From: Candidatus Cloacimonadota bacterium
GTDB lineage: Bacteria > Cloacimonadota > Cloacimonadia > Cloacimonadales > TCS61
Length of the DNA: 8,005 bases
Reading direction: 5' to 3'
Assembly: GCA_030596265.1 (NCBI GenBank)
Contig: JAUVKM010000086.1
Coordinates: forward strand, 1-8,005
The first letter of the stretch is position 1, and each line of letters begins with the position of its first letter. The notes under the pieces were generated by a model. The model saw only the letters and a program-made list of their open reading frames with translations, was not told the DNA's origin and did no database searches. The translations under genes were made by a program, and so were the position numbers. Below, piece by piece: positions 6,392 to 8,005 of the stretch.

Positions 6392-6478
6392 TATTGTATT
6401 TGATTTTTGTTGTTAAAAACCCCTCTTAATCTCTCCTTATAAAAGGGAGCTAAGCGGAATTGGAAATCAAATACAATA
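6392..6478. repeat. 87-bp element bounded by 15-bp perfect inverted repeats
   Basis: TATTGTATTTGATTT (6392-6406) is exactly complementary to 6464-6478. The right arm is also the loop of a second hairpin, AATTGGAA (6458-6465) with TTCCAATT (6479-6486), so the two foldings compete. Inside is an imperfect CTCTCCTT/AAAGGGAG hairpin (about 6431-6449). The element fills most of the 127-bp batC-batD gap. Confidence 0.6.
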
Positions 6479-6497
6479 TTCCAATTTTAATTAAAAA

Positions 6498-7247
6498 CTA
6501 CCAGTACTTTCCGGTTTTTGTTCTGTCAACATTCATTTTTTCTTTCTCTTTTTTCATCTCTTCTTTTTCTTTCTGCAGAAGTGCTTTCAACATTTTTTCT
6601 GCAGCTTTTTTCTTTTGTTCTTTTAGTTTCTGTTCCTGGGATTTCTGTTTTTCATCCTGTTTCTGTTCTTCTTGTTTTTGCTGTTTATCTTTCTTCTCAT
6701 CATCTTGTTTGTCTTGTTTTTGCTGCTGTTGTTCCTGCTTTTCTTTTTCTTCGTCTTTATCGTCATTTTCGTCTTTGTTTTGCTCTTGTTTTTGCTTTTG
6801 TTCTTGCTGACGCTGCAGCATTCTGGCAGCAAGCTCATAATTGTAGCGAGCATCAATATTCTGTGGATCTTCAACCAGAGCATCACGGTAATTCTTTATA
6901 GCATTTTTATAATCTTTTTGCAGGAACTTCACGTTTCCAAGATTATGCAAAGCTTTTGATCTATCTGTGAATTTCTGATTATTTAAAGCAAGTTTGTAAT
7001 TCTGTTCAGCTTCTTCCAATAAGCCATTCTTAACCTGTGCATTTGCCTGGTTAAAATGCAATCTGGAATCTTTAGGATATTTAATTGCATTACGCTCAAA
7101 ATTATCTTCAGAATTTTCAAAATCTTTTTTCTCGTAAGATTTAACACCTTTTAAATTTCTGATAACTTTATCGTAATTTACAACATCAGAAAACAGAGTG
7201 CAGAATGATAATAAAAGAATTAATAGAATTAGTAATTTAGCTTTCAT
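6498..7247 (-). CDS. batC: BatC: TPR protein with charged Gln/Lys-rich tail
   Basis: This 249-residue product starts at ATG 7247, whose first base is the last base of the batB stop (TAATG). That arrangement suggests translational coupling. Residues 1-20 are a signal peptide or signal anchor. Three TPR-like units lie at about 33-66, 63-93 and 98-131, including KALHNLGNVKFLQKDYKNAI and a following RYNYELA. From about 143 to 240 the sequence is low complexity, almost only Q, K, E and D, with a short helical KAAEKMLKALLQKEKEE near 214-230, and it ends in DRTKTGKYW. BatC proteins of Bacteroidetes share this plan: TPRs, a charged tail, then a short conserved end. TPRs suggest a scaffold for partner binding within the Bat complex. 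The gap to batD is unusually long for this operon. Confidence 0.88.
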   Translation of the reverse strand: MKAKLLILLILLLSFCTLFSDVVNYDKVIRNLKGVKSYEKKDFENSEDNFERNAIKYPKDSRLHFNQANAQVKNGLLEEAEQNYKLALNNQKFTDRSKALHNLGNVKFLQKDYKNAIKNYRDALVEDPQNIDARYNYELAARMLQRQQEQKQKQEQNKDENDDKDEEKEKQEQQQQKQDKQDDEKKDKQQKQEEQKQDEKQKSQEQKLKEQKKKAAEKMLKALLQKEKEEMKKEKEKMNVDRTKTGKYW

Positions 7248-8005
7248 TACAATACTCGCTTAAATTTAGTTTTCTTTTTATATATGATGAGAGATTCTAT
7301 TAGAAGCAAAACAAGTGCAGCGATCACGAAATATTTATATTGTTCTTTATATCTCACATACTCTTTAGAATCAAATTTCTTTTTCTCAAAAGAATTGATG
7401 TTTTTCATGATCTCATAAATTTCTGATTGCTGCGGTGTAATGGGGAAGAAGTGTCCATTCCCTTTTTTCGCAATTTGTGTTAGAATTATAATATCAAGCT
7501 TGGTGAAAACAATATCACCTTTATCGTCTTTAGCGTAGATCACATCACCGTCTCTGTTTTTAATTGGAATTGTGCTCCCTTTCGGGGAACCGATACCAAG
7601 TGTGTAAATGATAGCATTTTGTTTTCCGGCTTCTTCCGCAATTTCAGCAGCATTTTCTTCCAGATCTTCTCCATCACTAACCACGACTATAACTTTATGC
7701 TTTTCTTTTTCTCCAAAAAGTTCTAATGAGGTGGAAATTGCTTCTCCAATATTCGTACCGTACGACGGAACTGTTTCCGTATCAAGTAAATTAAGAAACA
7801 GTTTGGCAGCATCGTAATCGTTGGTGAGAGGGCATTGTACAAAACTTTTTCCAGCAAATGCTACAATTGCAATTCTGTCACCTTCTAACTGATCTATAAA
7901 AAGTGAGATCTGATCTTTTGCTCTCTTGATCCTGCTGGGCTGAATATCCCTTGCATCCATACTTTTGGATACATCAATGGCAACCACAATATCAATTCCT
8001 TCTTT
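7247..8005 (-). CDS. batB: BatB: membrane-anchored von Willebrand factor A protein (5' end missing)
   Basis: The frame is open from the window edge (KEGIDIVVAIDVSKSM) to a TAA at 7247, so 252 residues are present. Roughly the first 80, expected to hold two N-terminal membrane segments, lie outside. The vWA domain has a complete metal site (MIDAS): DVSKS (residues 11-15 of the fragment), T84 in YGTNI and D111 in VVVSDGED. This predicts a functional Mg/Mn-dependent binding surface. GHFFPITPQQSEI lies near the domain end. A C-terminal membrane segment follows at about 225-241 (YFVIAALVLLLIESLII) with a basic cytoplasmic tail. Its place directly before batC, overlapping by one base, favours BatB over the paralogous BatA, which would be expected upstream. 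It likely anchors the Bat complex in the inner membrane. Confidence 0.88.
   Translation of the reverse strand, partial: KEGIDIVVAIDVSKSMDARDIQPSRIKRAKDQISLFIDQLEGDRIAIVAFAGKSFVQCPLTNDYDAAKLFLNLLDTETVPSYGTNIGEAISTSLELFGEKEKHKVIVVVSDGEDLEENAAEIAEEAGKQNAIIYTLGIGSPKGSTIPIKNRDGDVIYAKDDKGDIVFTKLDIIILTQIAKKGNGHFFPITPQQSEIYEIMKNINSFEKKKFDSKEYVRYKEQYKYFVIAALVLLLIESLIIYKKKTKFKRVL

Noticed and set aside
6623..6886. An alternative minus-strand frame inside batC rich in Lys, Asn and Arg.
   Set aside because: It is a frame-shifted reading of the low-complexity CAA/AAA-rich tail; batC itself is continuous and typical.
6460..6959. Long plus-strand frames rich in Cys, Phe, Ser and Leu opposite batC.
   Set aside because: They are the antisense of the Gln/Lys/Glu-rich low-complexity tail of batC. 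They have no ribosome binding site and a composition typical of shadows.

Overview
All credible genes in this 8 kb window lie on the minus strand, so the biological reading order runs from base 8005 to base 1. The DNA is AT-rich. Several starts have clear Shine-Dalgarno sites (AAGGAGG, AAGGAGAA, AAAAGGAT). The gene content is a Bat (Bacteroides aerotolerance-type) operon, a periplasmic M23 peptidase and Sec-exported repeat proteins of a kind common in uncultured FCB-group and deltaproteobacterial genomes. This suggests a Gram-negative, probably anaerobic bacterium of the FCB superphylum. A Cloacimonadota-like lineage is my best guess, by gene content and style only, since no phylogenetic marker is present.

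Region 8005-3808 holds a batB-batC-batD-batE operon. The batB 5' end runs off the window. batB and batC overlap by one base (TAATG), batC and batD are separated by 127 bp containing inverted repeats, and batE starts 10 bp after batD. The products are a membrane-anchored von Willebrand A (MIDAS) protein, a TPR protein with a long Gln/Lys/Glu-rich tail, a large single-pass protein with an extracytoplasmic region, and a TPR/two-TM/SH3-like protein. Together they look like a cell-envelope complex; their biochemical role is not settled in the literature.

Region 3807-3518 is a palindrome-rich intergenic stretch with a degenerate TCTGTGTCC tandem repeat, at least three hairpins and a doubtful 35-codon ORF. 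Region 3517-2675 encodes an M23 (LytM-type) metallopeptidase with an intact zinc site and a signal peptide. Its intergenic region downstream (2674-2480) carries two REP-like hairpins.

Region 2479-1 holds two tandem paralogues that share a nearly identical signal peptide and N-terminal domain but have unrelated C-terminal parts. One (1274-2479) ends in seven 15-residue YadA-head-like repeats. The other (1104-1, cut by the window edge) has two VGIGT..P stalk motifs and the start of a GGIVFWLDETGQHGL-type domain. Both look like exported surface or fibre-like proteins. I see no evidence of a wholly new system. The most unusual signals are the recently homogenised leader shared by these paralogues, the 45-bp repeat array, and the structured intergenic repeats.
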